Source: Polynucleobacter necessarius (GTDB lineage: Bacteria; Pseudomonadota; Gammaproteobacteria; Burkholderiales; Burkholderiaceae). Taken from it: a stretch of 64,000 bases of DNA. Of the stretch, positions 26,618 through 36,888 are shown piece after piece. The DNA lies in the NCBI RefSeq assembly GCF_900095175.1, contig NZ_LT606946.1:1395417-1459416 (forward strand). Reading direction: 5' to 3'. Numbering within the stretch: the first letter of the stretch is position 1; every line of letters starts with the position of its first letter. A program made the translations under genes and the position numbers. The notes under the pieces were generated by a model that made no database searches, was not told where the DNA came from, and saw nothing but the letters and a program-made list of their open reading frames with translations.

Positions 26618-28522
26618 TTATTTGCCCGCGGCGACAGGATTTGCAGTGGTTTTAACAGGAAAACGCGAGGAAATCGCCTTTGCAATCCCTTCGGAGTCCA
26701 GGCCACATTTACTCATCAGCAATTTGTAATCGCCATGCTCCACGAATTCATCTGGAAGACCTAGTTGCAATAGAGGCTTATTGATACCCATGGCGGAAAG
26801 CGCTTCTAAGCACGCACTACCAGCACCACCCTGAATCACGCCATCTTCAATCGTTACAAAATAATCATGGTCTTGCGCCAAGGATTTGAGAAGATCCAGA
26901 TCTAATGGCTTTACAAAACGCATATTGGCAACGGAGGCATCAATTTTCTCAGCCACTTCAAGCGCTGGGTAGAGCAAAGTTCCGAAAGCCAAAATTGCTA
27001 TGCGCTGGCCTGCAGGTGCATTGGACTTGCGGCGTAACTCACCTTTGCCTAATGGCACTGTACGCAATTCTTTCGAAGGAATCGTTCCCACACCGGCACC
27101 ACGTGGGTAACGCACTGCGCTTGGGTGGGGCTGATGAAAAGCCGTGGTCAATAAATCACGGCACTCCGCTTCGTCTGCTGGCGTCAATACCAACATATTC
27201 GGAATGCAGCGTAAGAATGGAATGTCATATGCACCCGCATGTGTTGCGCCATCTGCGCCAACTAAACCAGCGCGGTCCAATGCAAACAGCACCGGCAAAT
27301 CCTGAATGGCTACATCATGAATCAGTTGATCGTAAGCACGTTGCAAGAAGGTTGAATAGATTGCGACGACTGGCTTCATACCTTCGCATGCCATACCCGC
27401 AGCAAAAGTCACTGCATGTTGTTCGGCAATGCCGACGTCGTAGTAACGCTTCGGGAAATTCTGCTCGAATTCAACGAGACCGGAGCCTTCACGCATTGCT
27501 GGTGTGATGCCAATCAATAGTGGATCGGCATGCGCCATATCGCAGAGCCACTCGCCAAATACTTGGGTAAAGGTTTTTTGAGTTGCACCGGTGGACTTCT
27601 TCACACCCTCTTCCGGATTGAACTTACTTGGTCCGTGATACAGAACTGGGTCCGCTTCAGCTAACTCATAGCCCTGACCCTTACGCGTCACGACATGCAG
27701 GAACTGTGGGCCACGGCCTTCAAGTGCCAAGCGGCGTACGTTTTGCAACATCGGAATGAGCGCATCTAAATCGTGGCCATCAATGGGCCCGAAGTAGTTA
27801 AAGCCAAATTCTTGAAAAATCGTAGAGGGTGAGACCATGCCCTTGGCATGATCTTCTAAGCGTTTTGCAAACTCACGTAAAGGGGGAGCAATCGATAAAA
27901 CGCTATCAATACCTTTTTTGGTTGCAGAGTAAATATTGCCACTCAGCAATCTAGCGAGGTGTCGATTGAGCGCGCCCACTGCTGGCGAGATCGACATATC
28001 GTTGTCATTCAGAATGACTACTAATGGCAAGTCGTCATACACACCAGCATTGTTCATGGCTTCAAATGCCATACCACCTGTCATCGCGCTATCACCAATC
28101 ACTGCAACGGCAACTTGTTTCTCGCCTTTGGTCTGGAAGGCACGCGCCATACCCATCGCCGCAGAAATACTCGTAGAAGAGTGGCCGGTACCAAAAGCAT
28201 CGTATTCACTTTCAGCGCGACGAGGAAAACCAGACAAGCCATCGAACTGACGCAAGGTATTCATGCGCTCGCGACGACCAGTTAAGATTTTGTGTGGATA
28301 ACTTTGATGACCCACATCCCACACCACACGATCGGCCGGCGCATCAAACACATAGTGCAGCGCGATTGATAGCTCGACCGTTCCTAAATTAGAGGAAAGG
28401 TGTCCCCCTGTTTTAGAAACAGAATCCAAAACAAACTGACGCAACTCATCTGCGAGTGCAGGAAGCTGCTCACGGGGAAGTTTTTTTAAATCTGTAGGGG
28501 AGTGAATAGAATTTAAAGTCAT
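26618..28522 (-). CDS. dxs: 1-deoxy-D-xylulose-5-phosphate synthase
   Basis: 634 residues, standard length. The thiamine-diphosphate fold is clear: [14 protein letters not shown], the cofactor motif [20 protein letters not shown] with [13 protein letters not shown], and [15 protein letters not shown] in the transketolase-like half. It condenses pyruvate with glyceraldehyde 3-phosphate, the first step of the MEP isoprenoid pathway. Follows ispA by 16 bases. The longer frame begins TTG-ATG, so I use the ATG at 28522. Confidence 0.97.
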   Translation of the reverse strand: MTLNSIHSPTDLKKLPREQLPALADELRQFVLDSVSKTGGHLSSNLGTVELSIALHYVFDAPADRVVWDVGHQSYPHKILTGRRERMNTLRQFDGLSGFPRRAESEYDAFGTGHSSTSISAAMGMARAFQTKGEKQVAVAVIGDSAMTGGMAFEAMNNAGVYDDLPLVVILNDNDMSISPAVGALNRHLARLLSGNIYSATKKGIDSVLSIAPPLREFAKRLEDHAKGMVSPSTIFQEFGFNYFGPIDGHDLDALIPMLQNVRRLALEGRGPQFLHVVTRKGQGYELAEADPVLYHGPSKFNPEEGVKKSTGATQKTFTQVFGEWLCDMAHADPLLIGITPAMREGSGLVEFEQNFPKRYYDVGIAEQHAVTFAAGMACEGMKPVVAIYSTFLQRAYDQLIHDVAIQDLPVLFALDRAGLVGADGATHAGAYDIPFLRCIPNMLVLTPADEAECRDLLTTAFHQPHPSAVRYPRGAGVGTIPSKELRTVPLGKGELRRKSNAPAGQRIAILAFGTLLYPALEVAEKIDASVANMRFVKPLDLDLLKSLAQDHDYFVTIEDGVIQGGAGSACLEALSAMGINKPLLQLGLPDEFVEHGDYKLLMSKCGLDSEGIAKAISSRFPVKTTANPVAAGK

Positions 28523-28538
28523 CAAATCTTCAGTAATC

Positions 28539-29432
28539 TTATTTGCCTCTATTAACCACTAACAGAGCCAAATCTTTTAGGGCTTGGGCTTTAGGGCCAA
28601 AACTCTCTAAGCTAGCAATTGCTGTTTCTTGCAAATCTTTTGCTGCTTTCTTAGCATAGTCTAAACCCATCAAGGTCACATAGGTTGGCTTGTCATTGGC
28701 AGCGTCTTTCCCAGCAGTTTTACCCAGGGTTTGACTATCTGCAGTGGCATCGAGCACATCATCCACAATTTGAAAAGCCAAACCTAAGGCTTGGGCGTAA
28801 TTTTGTAGATGCTGCATTTGGGTGGAATGGAGTTTGGCAGCAATACCACCCATCTGTACCGAACAAGAAAGCAGGGCTCCTGTTTTCATCGCATGCATTT
28901 GCTTTAAGCCTGCGAGATCCAGTTTCTTTCCCACACTGTCCAAGTCGATTGCTTGCCCGCCCGCCATACCGCGCGAACCAGATGCACTAGCTAATGCACT
29001 AATCATCGCTAAGCGAATGTCGGCGTCGCACTGTGCGTTTGCCAACACTTCAAATGCGCGAGTCTGCAATGCATCGCCAACCAACATAGCAGTCGCCTCA
29101 TCATAGGCCTTATGTACTGTAGGTCGACCACGACGCAAATCATCGTCGTCCATACAAGGCAAATCATCATGCACCAAGGAATAGGCGTGGATACATTCGA
29201 TTGCCACAACAGCAGCATCCAATGCACTTTGATTTGTGTCGTCATTCAAAGCACCAGCGGCATAAACTAATAAAGGACGAATACGTTTGCCACCACCTTG
29301 AGCGGCATAACGCATGGCTTGATGCAAGCGCGCAGGGTTGGTATTAGCAGCATCAAGCAAATTGTCTAAAGCCAATTCAGTTCGTTGCCCGTGAGCACGA
29401 ACCCAATCCTCGAATGAAAGCGTATTGTTCAT
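28539..29432 (-). CDS. ispA: polyprenyl (farnesyl) diphosphate synthase
   Basis: 297 residues. The two Asp-rich motifs are [19 protein letters not shown] (first, DDxxxxD type) and FQIVDDVLD (second). [15 protein letters not shown] binds the diphosphate. It makes farnesyl diphosphate from DMAPP and IPP and sits between xseB and dxs, the order seen in many proteobacteria. Confidence 0.94.
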   Translation of the reverse strand: MNNTLSFEDWVRAHGQRTELALDNLLDAANTNPARLHQAMRYAAQGGGKRIRPLLVYAAGALNDDTNQSALDAAVVAIECIHAYSLVHDDLPCMDDDDLRRGRPTVHKAYDEATAMLVGDALQTRAFEVLANAQCDADIRLAMISALASASGSRGMAGGQAIDLDSVGKKLDLAGLKQMHAMKTGALLSCSVQMGGIAAKLHSTQMQHLQNYAQALGLAFQIVDDVLDATADSQTLGKTAGKDAANDKPTYVTLMGLDYAKKAAKDLQETAIASLESFGPKAQALKDLALLVVNRGK

Positions 29433-29454
29433 GAAGGCTTAATTTGCGCGTAAC

Positions 29455-29688
29455 TTAGACTTCAAATACTCGAACTTGCTGCTCAACTTGAGCCAGCATG
29501 GCCTGGTAGTGTTTCAGGAGCGCCGCACCACGCTGGTATGCCAAAAGCGTCTCTTCCAGGGAGAATTTGCCAGACTCCATGTCAGAAATCAGCTTTTCCA
29601 GCTCCTTTACAGCCTGCTCATAACGCAAGTTAGGGTCGATTTGAACCTCAAGACCGGGTTTCTGACCCTCAGATTTCTTTGCTGGCAT
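29455..29688 (-). CDS. xseB: exodeoxyribonuclease VII small subunit
   Basis: 77 residues with the family core YEQAVKELEKLISDMESGKF, SLEETLLAYQRGAALLKHY and a short helical tail. Binds the XseA large subunit in a nuclease that degrades single-stranded DNA from both ends. First gene of the operon leading into ispA and dxs; divergent from the Rieske gene. Confidence 0.93.
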   Translation of the reverse strand: MPAKKSEGQKPGLEVQIDPNLRYEQAVKELEKLISDMESGKFSLEETLLAYQRGAALLKHYQAMLAQVEQQVRVFEV

Positions 29689-29855
29689 TGGCTTATTTCC
29701 TTCAAATTTCTTACAGATACAGATATAGCCCTACATATTAAAGCGAGATGGGGGCTAGATGGGTATAATCCCCTCCTTCCTTTCCAATATCGATCCGTCG
29801 ATGGTTGGATTGGTTATTCCGCTTAGCTTCGGCTGACGTTTTCGGGGTGGGGAGA

Positions 29856-30962
29856 ATGACTAATCTGGCTACCGCGCAGCAGCTTGCGCCGTCCAATTTA
29901 CAACTGCCGGTTTCGGCTTATTTTGACGTTGAACCCTATCAACGTGAAATTGAACTGCTTTTTAAGCAGGGCCCGGGCTATGTTGGTCACGAACTCATGG
30001 TTCCTGAAGTTGGCTCCTACCAAACCTTGACCTCAGAAAATGAAGGTCGCCTCTTGGTTCGCAATCAAGAAGGTATTGAACTCCTATCCAATGTCTGTCG
30101 TCATCACCAAACACTCATGCTCAATGGCAAAGGCAAAGCGGACAATATTGTTTGCCCATTACATCGTTGGACCTACGATTTAAATGGTCAACTCATGGGC
30201 GCACCCCATTTTGAAGATAAGCCTTGTCTTAATTTAGGTAAATCGCCTTTGCAGAATTGGCAAGGACTCTTGTTTGAAGGTCCACGTGATGTGCGAGCTG
30301 ATCTTGCCAAACTCGGCGTGGCTGATGATCTCAACTTTGAAGGTTATGTACTGGATCACGTTGAAGTCCATGAATGCAATTACAACTGGAAGACTTTTAT
30401 TGAGGTCTACCTCGAGGGCTATCACGTTGTTCCATTTCATCCAGGCTTGGGTAAGTTTGTTTCTTGCGAAGACCTGCGTTGGGAATTCGGTGACTGGCAC
30501 AGCGTACAAACTGTTGGCATTCACAAGAACCTAGAGAAACCCGGATCACCGGTTTATCAAAAGTGGCATGAAGCAGTACTGCGTCACCACGAGGGCAAAA
30601 CACCGCGACATGGCGCCATCTGGCTGACCTACTATCCGAATGTGATGGTGGAGCGGTAGCCAGGCGTGCTATGCGTCTCCACCCTGCACCCAATGGGTCC
30701 GAATAAAACTCGGAACGTGGTTGAGTTCTACTACCCAGAAAAAATCGCCCTCTTTGAGCGTGAGTTTGTGGAGGCAGAGCGTGCAGCCTATATGGAAACC
30801 TGCATCGAAGATGATGAAATTGCAGAGCGTATGGATGCCGGTCGCGCCGCCCTGCTAGCCCGCGGTCAAAATGAAGTAGGTCCATACCAAAGCCCGATGG
30901 AAGATGGCATGCAACATTTCCATGAATGGTACCGTCGCGCCATGAGTTATGAAGGCGCATAA
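29856..30962 (+). pseudogene. Rieske [2Fe-2S] oxygenase alpha subunit with in-frame TAG
   Basis: Full frame of 368 codons. The Rieske cluster ligands are NVCRHHQTL and IVCPLHRWTYD (C-x-H...C-x2-H). The catalytic domain has EVYLEGYHVVPFHPGLG, with the two His of the mononuclear iron site. A TAG at 30657-30659 interrupts the frame after PNVMVER; related proteins read PNVMVEWYPGVL, implying two changes (TGG-TAC to CGG-TAG). The downstream third (VSTLHPMGPNKTRN through a C-terminal EWYRRAMSYEGA) is open. The natural start is the ATG at 29856 with GGGGAG just before it. Family members hydroxylate aromatic or other carbon substrates; the substrate here is unknown. The missing third holds part of the catalytic domain, so activity is unlikely. 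Confidence 0.85.
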
Positions 30963-31000
30963 TTTAGCAACACCCATCCCGCTCTCAATAGGAAGCCATC

Positions 31001-31831
31001 ATGACGCCTCTCATCACTGCAAACCAGTTAGAAGAAATCATTAACAGTGGCGAGAATGTATTGCTCTGTGATTGCCGCTTTGATTTAGTTGATCCAGAAG
31101 CTGGTCGCAAGTCTTATTTAGAGGGGCATATTCCTGGCGCTCTTTATGTCGACCTAGACCACGATTTGTCTGGCGAAAAGACGGGCAAGAATGGCCGTCA
31201 CCCGCTACCTAGTCCTGAGGCTTGGGCACAAACTAAATCACGCTTGGGTATTGATTCAAATACCTTGGTAGTTGCTTACGACAATCAAGGTTCCGTATAT
31301 GCCAGTCGCTTATGGTGGATGCTCAGAGCTACTGGCCATGCAAATGTGAAAGTGTTAGATGGTGGCCTAGATGCCTGGAATGGCCCGATTGGCACGATGC
31401 CACGTGAAGCAAAGCCCACAACAACACCGGTACCCGCAATGCCTTATGTTGGCCTAGTAACGGTAGAGGAAGTTGTTCACAATCTCCGAGCCAAAAATAA
31501 TGTAGTTGTGGACGCTCGTGCAAATGATCGCTTCCATGGTCAAAATGAAACCTTAGACCCTGTTGGCGGGCACATCCCCAATGCGATTAATTATTGCTTC
31601 AGAAAAAATCTCTCCAAAAAAAGTTTCAAGGCTCCAGAACAACTTTACAAAGACTTTGTAGGTCTTCTGGGATCAACCAAAGCCTCTGAAGTCATTCATC
31701 AATGTGGCTCTGGAGTTACAGCCTGTCATAACCTATTGGCAATGGAGATCGCCGACCTCAAAGGCTCACGTCTGTATGCAGGCAGCTGGAGCGAGTGGTG
31801 CGCCGACCCAAGCAGGCCAGTAGCGCTTTAA
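31001..31831 (+). CDS. sseA: 3-mercaptopyruvate/thiosulfate sulfurtransferase
   Basis: 276 residues with two rhodanese domains. The first (about 10-130) has SYLEGHIPGALYVDLDHDLS; the second (about 155-275) carries the catalytic loop HQCGSGVTACHN with the persulfide-forming Cys and the GSGVT pattern typical of mercaptopyruvate sulfurtransferases. It moves sulfane sulfur to cyanide, thiols or other acceptors. Located 38 bases after the Rieske pseudogene on the same strand, so possibly once co-transcribed. Converges on the zinc transporter gene with a four-base stop overlap. Intact. Confidence 0.9.
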   Translation: MTPLITANQLEEIINSGENVLLCDCRFDLVDPEAGRKSYLEGHIPGALYVDLDHDLSGEKTGKNGRHPLPSPEAWAQTKSRLGIDSNTLVVAYDNQGSVYASRLWWMLRATGHANVKVLDGGLDAWNGPIGTMPREAKPTTTPVPAMPYVGLVTVEEVVHNLRAKNNVVVDARANDRFHGQNETLDPVGGHIPNAINYCFRKNLSKKSFKAPEQLYKDFVGLLGSTKASEVIHQCGSGVTACHNLLAMEIADLKGSRLYAGSWSEWCADPSRPVAL

Positions 31832-32601
31832 TGCAGTAGCGAGAGCAAGATTACAAACCCAACGCCGCAAGCAATCAAAATCGTTTGACGTAAAGACTCG
31901 GCCCAATGTGGGCGGCGATGCATTTGTGGAATGAGATCACTCACTGCAATGTAGATAAAACTACTTGCAGCAATCACAAGCAAGTAAGGCATTGCCGCAT
32001 TCACTCTCTCTAAAAAGAAATGCGCCAATACCCCGCCCACCACTGCAGATAAACCACAAATCAGGTTGTACATCAATGCACGAGTGCGAGTGAATCCTGC
32101 ATTGAGTAATACGATGAAATCGCCAATTTCCTGCGGGATCTCATGAGCAATAATCGCAATCGCAGTAAAGATACCGACTTGGTAATCAGCCATAAATGCA
32201 GCCGCAATCAAAACACCATCAACAAAATTATGCAGTCCATCGCCTACCAAAATCATCCAACCACTGCGGCCCGCAACTTCCGCATCATGTCCGTGGTGAT
32301 GGCCATGACCATCCCCTTCGTGGTGATGGCTATGACGTAGTAAAGCGATTTTCTCAAGCAAGAAAAAGCCCAAGAGACCTGCAAGCAAGGTAGCAAATAA
32401 CAACTGAGCATCTACACCCGGCATCGTAAATGCCTCAGGCAATGAATGTAGCAAGGCAGTAGCCAGCAAAATACCTACCGACACACTGACCATGCTGTGA
32501 ACCATCTTTGACAGGAAAGACAAAGAAAAGCTTGCTGCAACAAGAACGCTAGCAACTCCTGCTAGCGCTGTTACCAACAAAATGCTTTGTAGTGCTGACA
32601 T
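31828..32601 (-). CDS. ZIP-family divalent metal transporter
   Basis: 257 residues, about eight membrane helices. A cytoplasmic-type His-rich loop (RHSHHHEGDGHGHHHGHD) lies between helices 3 and 4, and helices 4 and 5 carry GDGLHNFVDGVLI and IAIIAHEIPQEIGDF, the HN..D and HEIPQE metal-site motifs of ZIP transporters. It likely imports zinc or another divalent metal across the inner membrane. Intact, with the dienelactone hydrolase just upstream on the same strand. Confidence 0.92.
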   Translation of the reverse strand: MSALQSILLVTALAGVASVLVAASFSLSFLSKMVHSMVSVSVGILLATALLHSLPEAFTMPGVDAQLLFATLLAGLLGFFLLEKIALLRHSHHHEGDGHGHHHGHDAEVAGRSGWMILVGDGLHNFVDGVLIAAAFMADYQVGIFTAIAIIAHEIPQEIGDFIVLLNAGFTRTRALMYNLICGLSAVVGGVLAHFFLERVNAAMPYLLVIAASSFIYIAVSDLIPQMHRRPHWAESLRQTILIACGVGFVILLSLLH

Positions 32602-32606
32602 GAAAA

Positions 32607-33503
32607 TTAAGCAACCCCGTTTTGTTTAAACCAGGAAATACACTTTTCCCAGCCATCTTTAGCTGAGCCTTCGCGATATAAAACGCGATAGTCTGCGTGG
32701 AAGCCATGGGGTGCTTCTGGATACACCTCAAAACGAGAAGCTTTAGCAGCTCGATTTTTGGGGGCTGCCGCCGCTAGTGCTTGACGCATCTGCTCAACCG
32801 TTTCTAAAGAAATGCCAGCATCTGCCCCACCATACAAGCCAAGCACTGGAGCCTTTAGGTCAGCTGCAATATCCACTGGGTGACGAGGATTGCCTTCAGT
32901 TTTTTCACCAACTAAACGGCCATACCAAGCTACACCAGCCTTGACCTGAGGTAGCGTAGCTGAGAGCCAAGTAATACGGCCACCCCAGCAAAATCCTGTG
33001 ACGCCAACTTTTTTCACATCACCACCGTTTTTGCCAGCCCATTGAATGGCTGCCTGCAAATCATTTAAGACTTGAGAATCCGGAGTCTTGGCAACAATAT
33101 TGCTCATGATCTCGGCAGTAGTTCCATAGGTATTAGGATCGCCTGCACGGATAAAAAATTCTGGGGCAATAGCCATGTAACCCAATTTAGCAAAGCGTCT
33201 AGTAACGTCAGCAATGTATTCGTGTACGCCAAAGATTTCGCTAGCGACGATCACAATCGGCAAATTACCTTTGGCTTTTTCTGGACGAGAAACATAAGCT
33301 GGCATCTGAAAGCTGCCGACTGGAATCATTTGCTCACCCGCTTTAATGTCCTTGAAATCGGTTTCGATTGCTTGCGCCATTACAGGCTCTGAAGCGGCTA
33401 CAAAACCAATTCCCATCGTGGTTACTGTAATGGCAGAGGCTTTCATGAAACCTCTTCTGTCGGTAGCAACTACTTTTGAATCCAGATCTTTTTTAGCAGT
33501 CAT
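32607..33503 (-). CDS. Tat-exported dienelactone-hydrolase-family protein
   Basis: 298 residues. A twin-arginine leader (TDRRGFMKASAITVTTMGIG) precedes a dienelactone hydrolase domain with nucleophile elbow GFCWGGR (Cys), an Asp in GLYGGADAGI and His in YPEAPHGFHADYR, the Cys-Asp-His triad of carboxymethylenebutenolidases. Classical members open dienelactone in chlorocatechol breakdown, but many bacterial homologues have other ester substrates. Ends six bases before the ZIP gene on the same strand. Intact. Confidence 0.88.
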   Translation of the reverse strand: MTAKKDLDSKVVATDRRGFMKASAITVTTMGIGFVAASEPVMAQAIETDFKDIKAGEQMIPVGSFQMPAYVSRPEKAKGNLPIVIVASEIFGVHEYIADVTRRFAKLGYMAIAPEFFIRAGDPNTYGTTAEIMSNIVAKTPDSQVLNDLQAAIQWAGKNGGDVKKVGVTGFCWGGRITWLSATLPQVKAGVAWYGRLVGEKTEGNPRHPVDIAADLKAPVLGLYGGADAGISLETVEQMRQALAAAAPKNRAAKASRFEVYPEAPHGFHADYRVLYREGSAKDGWEKCISWFKQNGVA

Positions 33504-33524
33504 TTTTTGTCTCCTCGCCTGTAA

Positions 33525-36353
33525 TTAATGCGCTTCTTCCCAATTATCGCCAATCCCAATACCAACTACCAAAGGAACCTTTAGATCGGCCACCTTACAC
33601 ATCAAATCAGGCAGCTTTGCCTGCAAGAGCTCCAGCTCATCTAAGGGTACATCAAATACCAATTCATCGTGCACCTGAAGCAACATGCGGGTTTTGAGGC
33701 CCTCTTTTTCTAGCCAATTCTCAACTGCCACCATGGCCAATTTAATCAGGTCAGCCGCAGTACCCTGCATAGGGGCATTAATCGCAGCCCGCTCCGCACC
33801 CTGGCGACGAGGGCCATTGGAACCCTTAATCTCCGGCAGCCAGAGGCGTCTACCAAAGACTGTCTCGACATAGCCATTCTCCCTAGCTTCCAGGCGAGTG
33901 CGCTCCATATACTGAGCGACCCCCGGATAGCGATCAAAGTATTTGGCAATGTAATTCTGAGCTGCCGAGCGTTCAATACCTAAGTTTCCAGCTAGACCAA
34001 AGGCGCTCATACCGTAGATCAAGCCAAAATTAATCACCTTGGCATAGCGACGCTGTTCTGAAGTGACGCTTTCCAGCGGCACACCAAAAATCTCAGCGGC
34101 TGTAGCTTGGTGCACATCTTTACCAGCAGCGAATGCAGCTAGCAAGTTTTCATCTTCAGCAATGTGCGCCATGATGCGTAATTCAATTTGAGAATAGTCA
34201 GCAGAAAGAAGTTTGCAACCTTCAGCTGGAATAAACGCCTCTCGAATTCGTCGACCCTCTTCTGTACGAACAGGAATATTTTGCAAGTTCGGATCGCTTG
34301 AAGCCAGGCGCCCTGTCACTGCAGTCGCTTGAGAAAAACTCGTGTGAACGCGGCCGGTTTTAGAATCAGCCATGCGTGGCAGCTTCTCAATATAGGTCGA
34401 CATTAACTTAGCAAGACTGCGGTAGTCCAAAACACGCGCAGGCAAAGGATAGTCTTCAGCTAACTTTTGTAAAACCTCTTCATCAGTAGATGGTGCGCCC
34501 GATGGTGTCTTCTTAATCACAGGAAGCTCTAGTTGTCCAAACAAAATTTCTGCGATCTGCTTGGGGGACTGAATGTTGAATGGCTGTCCAGCAAGCTTAT
34601 GAATCTCTCCCTCCAAGGCAAGCAAACGCTTGCCTACCTCTTGGCCTTGCTGAGATAGCAGCGCAGAATCAATCCGAATGCCATTGCGTTCCATGATGCC
34701 AAGCACACGCATTGCTGGCATCTCAATGTTTTCATAAACATAAAGAAGGCCTGGGCTTGCCTGGATTTGCGGCCATAGCACTTGATGTAAGCGCAAGGTA
34801 ATGTCAGCATCTTCTGCCGCATAGTCTGTAGCAATCTTCAGATCAACTTGATCAAAGCCAATCTGATGCACACCTTTACCGCATACCTCTTCATACTTAA
34901 TAGTCCTCATGCCGAGATGACGCTCAGCTAAGTTATCCATGTTGTGCGGCATGTGCGATTCCAATACGTAAGACTCCAGCATGGTGTCAAACGCAATGCC
35001 TTGCAAAGTAATGTCATAGTTTGCAAAGATGTAGCTGTCGTACTTGAGGTTTTGCCCTACCTTCAGATGGGTAGCGCTTTCTAGCCAGGATTTCATGCGC
35101 GCTAAAACCAATTCGCGGCTCAGTTGAGCCTCTCCATTACGGTGCGCCACCGGGATATAGCAGGCCTCTCCGGGAGTGACGCAAAGCGAGATACCGACTA
35201 GCTCAGCAGCTAGCGCATCCAAGCTAGTAGTTTCTGTATCGACAGCTGTTAATTCTGCACCTTCAATTTTTTTAATCCAGCGATTTAGTGCAACTTCATC
35301 AACAACACACTCATAGTGCTTGGCAATAGCACCTTGCAGATCCGTTGTTTCTTGCGATAAGGCAGTTGTTGCCTCTGTAGCAGTGGGGCCGAACTTCTTG
35401 GTAGCAGCTTTTACATTTTCTTCCGAAGAGTTTTTGATGGGGCTACCGGCTAAATCAAAACCGCCGCTAGCTTCAGGAGCCGCTCCACCCAACTGCTTCT
35501 CCACATCACGCAACCAAGTCTTAAATGCGTAGCGTTCAAATAGCTCACGCAGAAGTGGTGCATCTTCTGGTTTTGCATGTAGATCATCTAAGCCAGGAAG
35601 GTGAGGAGATAAATCACAATCCGTTTTAACTGTAATGAGTTGACGTGCTTTTGGAAGCCATTCCAAACTATTACGTAAGTTCTCACCAACAACGCCTTTC
35701 ACTTGATCGGCATTTGCCATCAAGTTGTCTAGGTCGCCAAACTCAGCTAGCCACTTATTTGCTGTTTTAGGGCCCGCCTTCGGAACACCGGGTACGTTGT
35801 CAACGGTATCCCCAATGATCGAAAGGTAGTCGACAATGCGCTCCGGAGGTACGCCAAATTTTGCAATCACCCCATCGATGTCTAATTTCTCGTCGGTCAT
35901 CGTATTAATCAAGGTGACTGAGGAATTCACTAACTGGGCCAAATCTTTGTCGCCAGTAGAAATAATGGTTTCCCAACCAGCTTGAGTAGCCTGGCAAGCT
36001 AAGGTACCAATCACATCATCGGCCTCAACCCCAGAAACCATCAGTACCGGCCAGCCCAAAGCCTTCACCATGGCATGGATCGGCTCAATTTGCTTAACCA
36101 GATCTTCAGGCATGGGAGAGCGGTGAGCCTTGTACTCAGAGTACATTTCATCTCGGAAAGTCTTGCCTTTAGCGTCAAAAACACAGGCAATATGGTCAGC
36201 CTTGAGTTCCGAACGTGCTCGGCGCATCATATTGACCATCCCATAGATTGCCCCCGTTGGATCGCCCACCCCATTTCTGAGGTCTGGCATAGCATGAAAG
36301 GCGCGATAGAGGTAGCTAGAACCGTCTACCAACAAGAATCTATGTTTAGTCAT
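33525..36353 (-). CDS. polA: DNA polymerase I
   Basis: 942 residues with all three parts: 5'-3' exonuclease (LVDGSSYLYRAFHA, SGVEADDVIGTLA, ISTGDKDLAQLV, GDTVDNVPGVPKAGPKTA), 3'-5' exonuclease with DTE acids intact (AVDTETTSLDALAAELVG) and polymerase (LLSADYSQIELRIMAHIAED, KVINFGLIYGMSAFGLA, LLQVHDELVFDVP). It fills gaps and removes primers in replication and repair. I took the ATG at 36353 (MTKHRFLLVDG) over the longer upstream frame. Intact, a useful contrast to the decayed genes. Confidence 0.97.
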   Translation of the reverse strand: MTKHRFLLVDGSSYLYRAFHAMPDLRNGVGDPTGAIYGMVNMMRRARSELKADHIACVFDAKGKTFRDEMYSEYKAHRSPMPEDLVKQIEPIHAMVKALGWPVLMVSGVEADDVIGTLACQATQAGWETIISTGDKDLAQLVNSSVTLINTMTDEKLDIDGVIAKFGVPPERIVDYLSIIGDTVDNVPGVPKAGPKTANKWLAEFGDLDNLMANADQVKGVVGENLRNSLEWLPKARQLITVKTDCDLSPHLPGLDDLHAKPEDAPLLRELFERYAFKTWLRDVEKQLGGAAPEASGGFDLAGSPIKNSSEENVKAATKKFGPTATEATTALSQETTDLQGAIAKHYECVVDEVALNRWIKKIEGAELTAVDTETTSLDALAAELVGISLCVTPGEACYIPVAHRNGEAQLSRELVLARMKSWLESATHLKVGQNLKYDSYIFANYDITLQGIAFDTMLESYVLESHMPHNMDNLAERHLGMRTIKYEEVCGKGVHQIGFDQVDLKIATDYAAEDADITLRLHQVLWPQIQASPGLLYVYENIEMPAMRVLGIMERNGIRIDSALLSQQGQEVGKRLLALEGEIHKLAGQPFNIQSPKQIAEILFGQLELPVIKKTPSGAPSTDEEVLQKLAEDYPLPARVLDYRSLAKLMSTYIEKLPRMADSKTGRVHTSFSQATAVTGRLASSDPNLQNIPVRTEEGRRIREAFIPAEGCKLLSADYSQIELRIMAHIAEDENLLAAFAAGKDVHQATAAEIFGVPLESVTSEQRRYAKVINFGLIYGMSAFGLAGNLGIERSAAQNYIAKYFDRYPGVAQYMERTRLEARENGYVETVFGRRLWLPEIKGSNGPRRQGAERAAINAPMQGTAADLIKLAMVAVENWLEKEGLKTRMLLQVHDELVFDVPLDELELLQAKLPDLMCKVADLKVPLVVGIGIGDNWEEAH

Positions 36354-36434
36354 ACCGCAATCGTACAATCTAGTTGCTAACTGCCTACAGATCAGGTTCA
36401 AATCCTCCTGAAAAGAGGTCTAAAAAGGTGAAAA

Positions 36435-36842
36435 ATGATGCAAGCTCTAACTAACTTACTCCACTCTTCTGTGAGTCAACCCCTTGTTCTAACAAGCTTT
36501 TTAGTGGCTTTTGCCTCTTTTGGCCTCAATTCAGCACATGCCCAAAACAATTCTCAGGCATTGAGCCCAACAGAGCTTCAACGCATCAATAACCAGCCAT
36601 TAGCACCAGCCGTCAGCGCATCTGAAGTAACTAATGCACCTGAAGGTCGCAAACCGAGCTTTCAACATAAAGAGGCTACTGGCACTGAAATTACTGAATA
36701 TAAGGATGCGAATTCACCAACGCAAGTGGACGTAAAAACACGCTACACCACTTATGAAATGGCGCCCCCAGCTACCGTCATGCCTGGCGCACCAAAAGAG
36801 ACTGATCTCATTAGCGTTCCTAGCATCAGCATTCCTTTTTAA
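36435..36842 (+). CDS. small exported protein of unknown function next to thrB
   Basis: 135 residues. A signal-like N-terminus (LVLTSFLVAFASFGLNSAHAQ) is followed by a Pro/Ala/Thr-rich mature part, with TEITEYKDANSPTQVDVKTRYTTYEMAPP (read as two parts) resembling proteobacterial DUF2782 proteins. Position between polA and thrB is also where DUF2782-type genes are often found. Probably periplasmic; no catalytic residues seen. Intact, function unknown. Confidence 0.65.
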   Translation: MMQALTNLLHSSVSQPLVLTSFLVAFASFGLNSAHAQNNSQALSPTELQRINNQPLAPAVSASEVTNAPEGRKPSFQHKEATGTEITEYKDANSPTQVDVKTRYTTYEMAPPATVMPGAPKETDLISVPSISIPF

Positions 36843-36888
36843 TCATTGACACTCTGCGCCTCACCATTCGCATCTTTCATTTTTAGTC

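Noticed and set aside
26905..27507. 200-codon plus-strand frame within dxs
   Set aside because: Antisense to DXS, which has all thiamine-enzyme motifs; composition is not protein-like.
30397..30960. 187-codon minus-strand frame across the Rieske pseudogene
   Set aside because: Arg/His-rich shadow of the plus-strand oxygenase; the plus strand holds the Rieske ligands.
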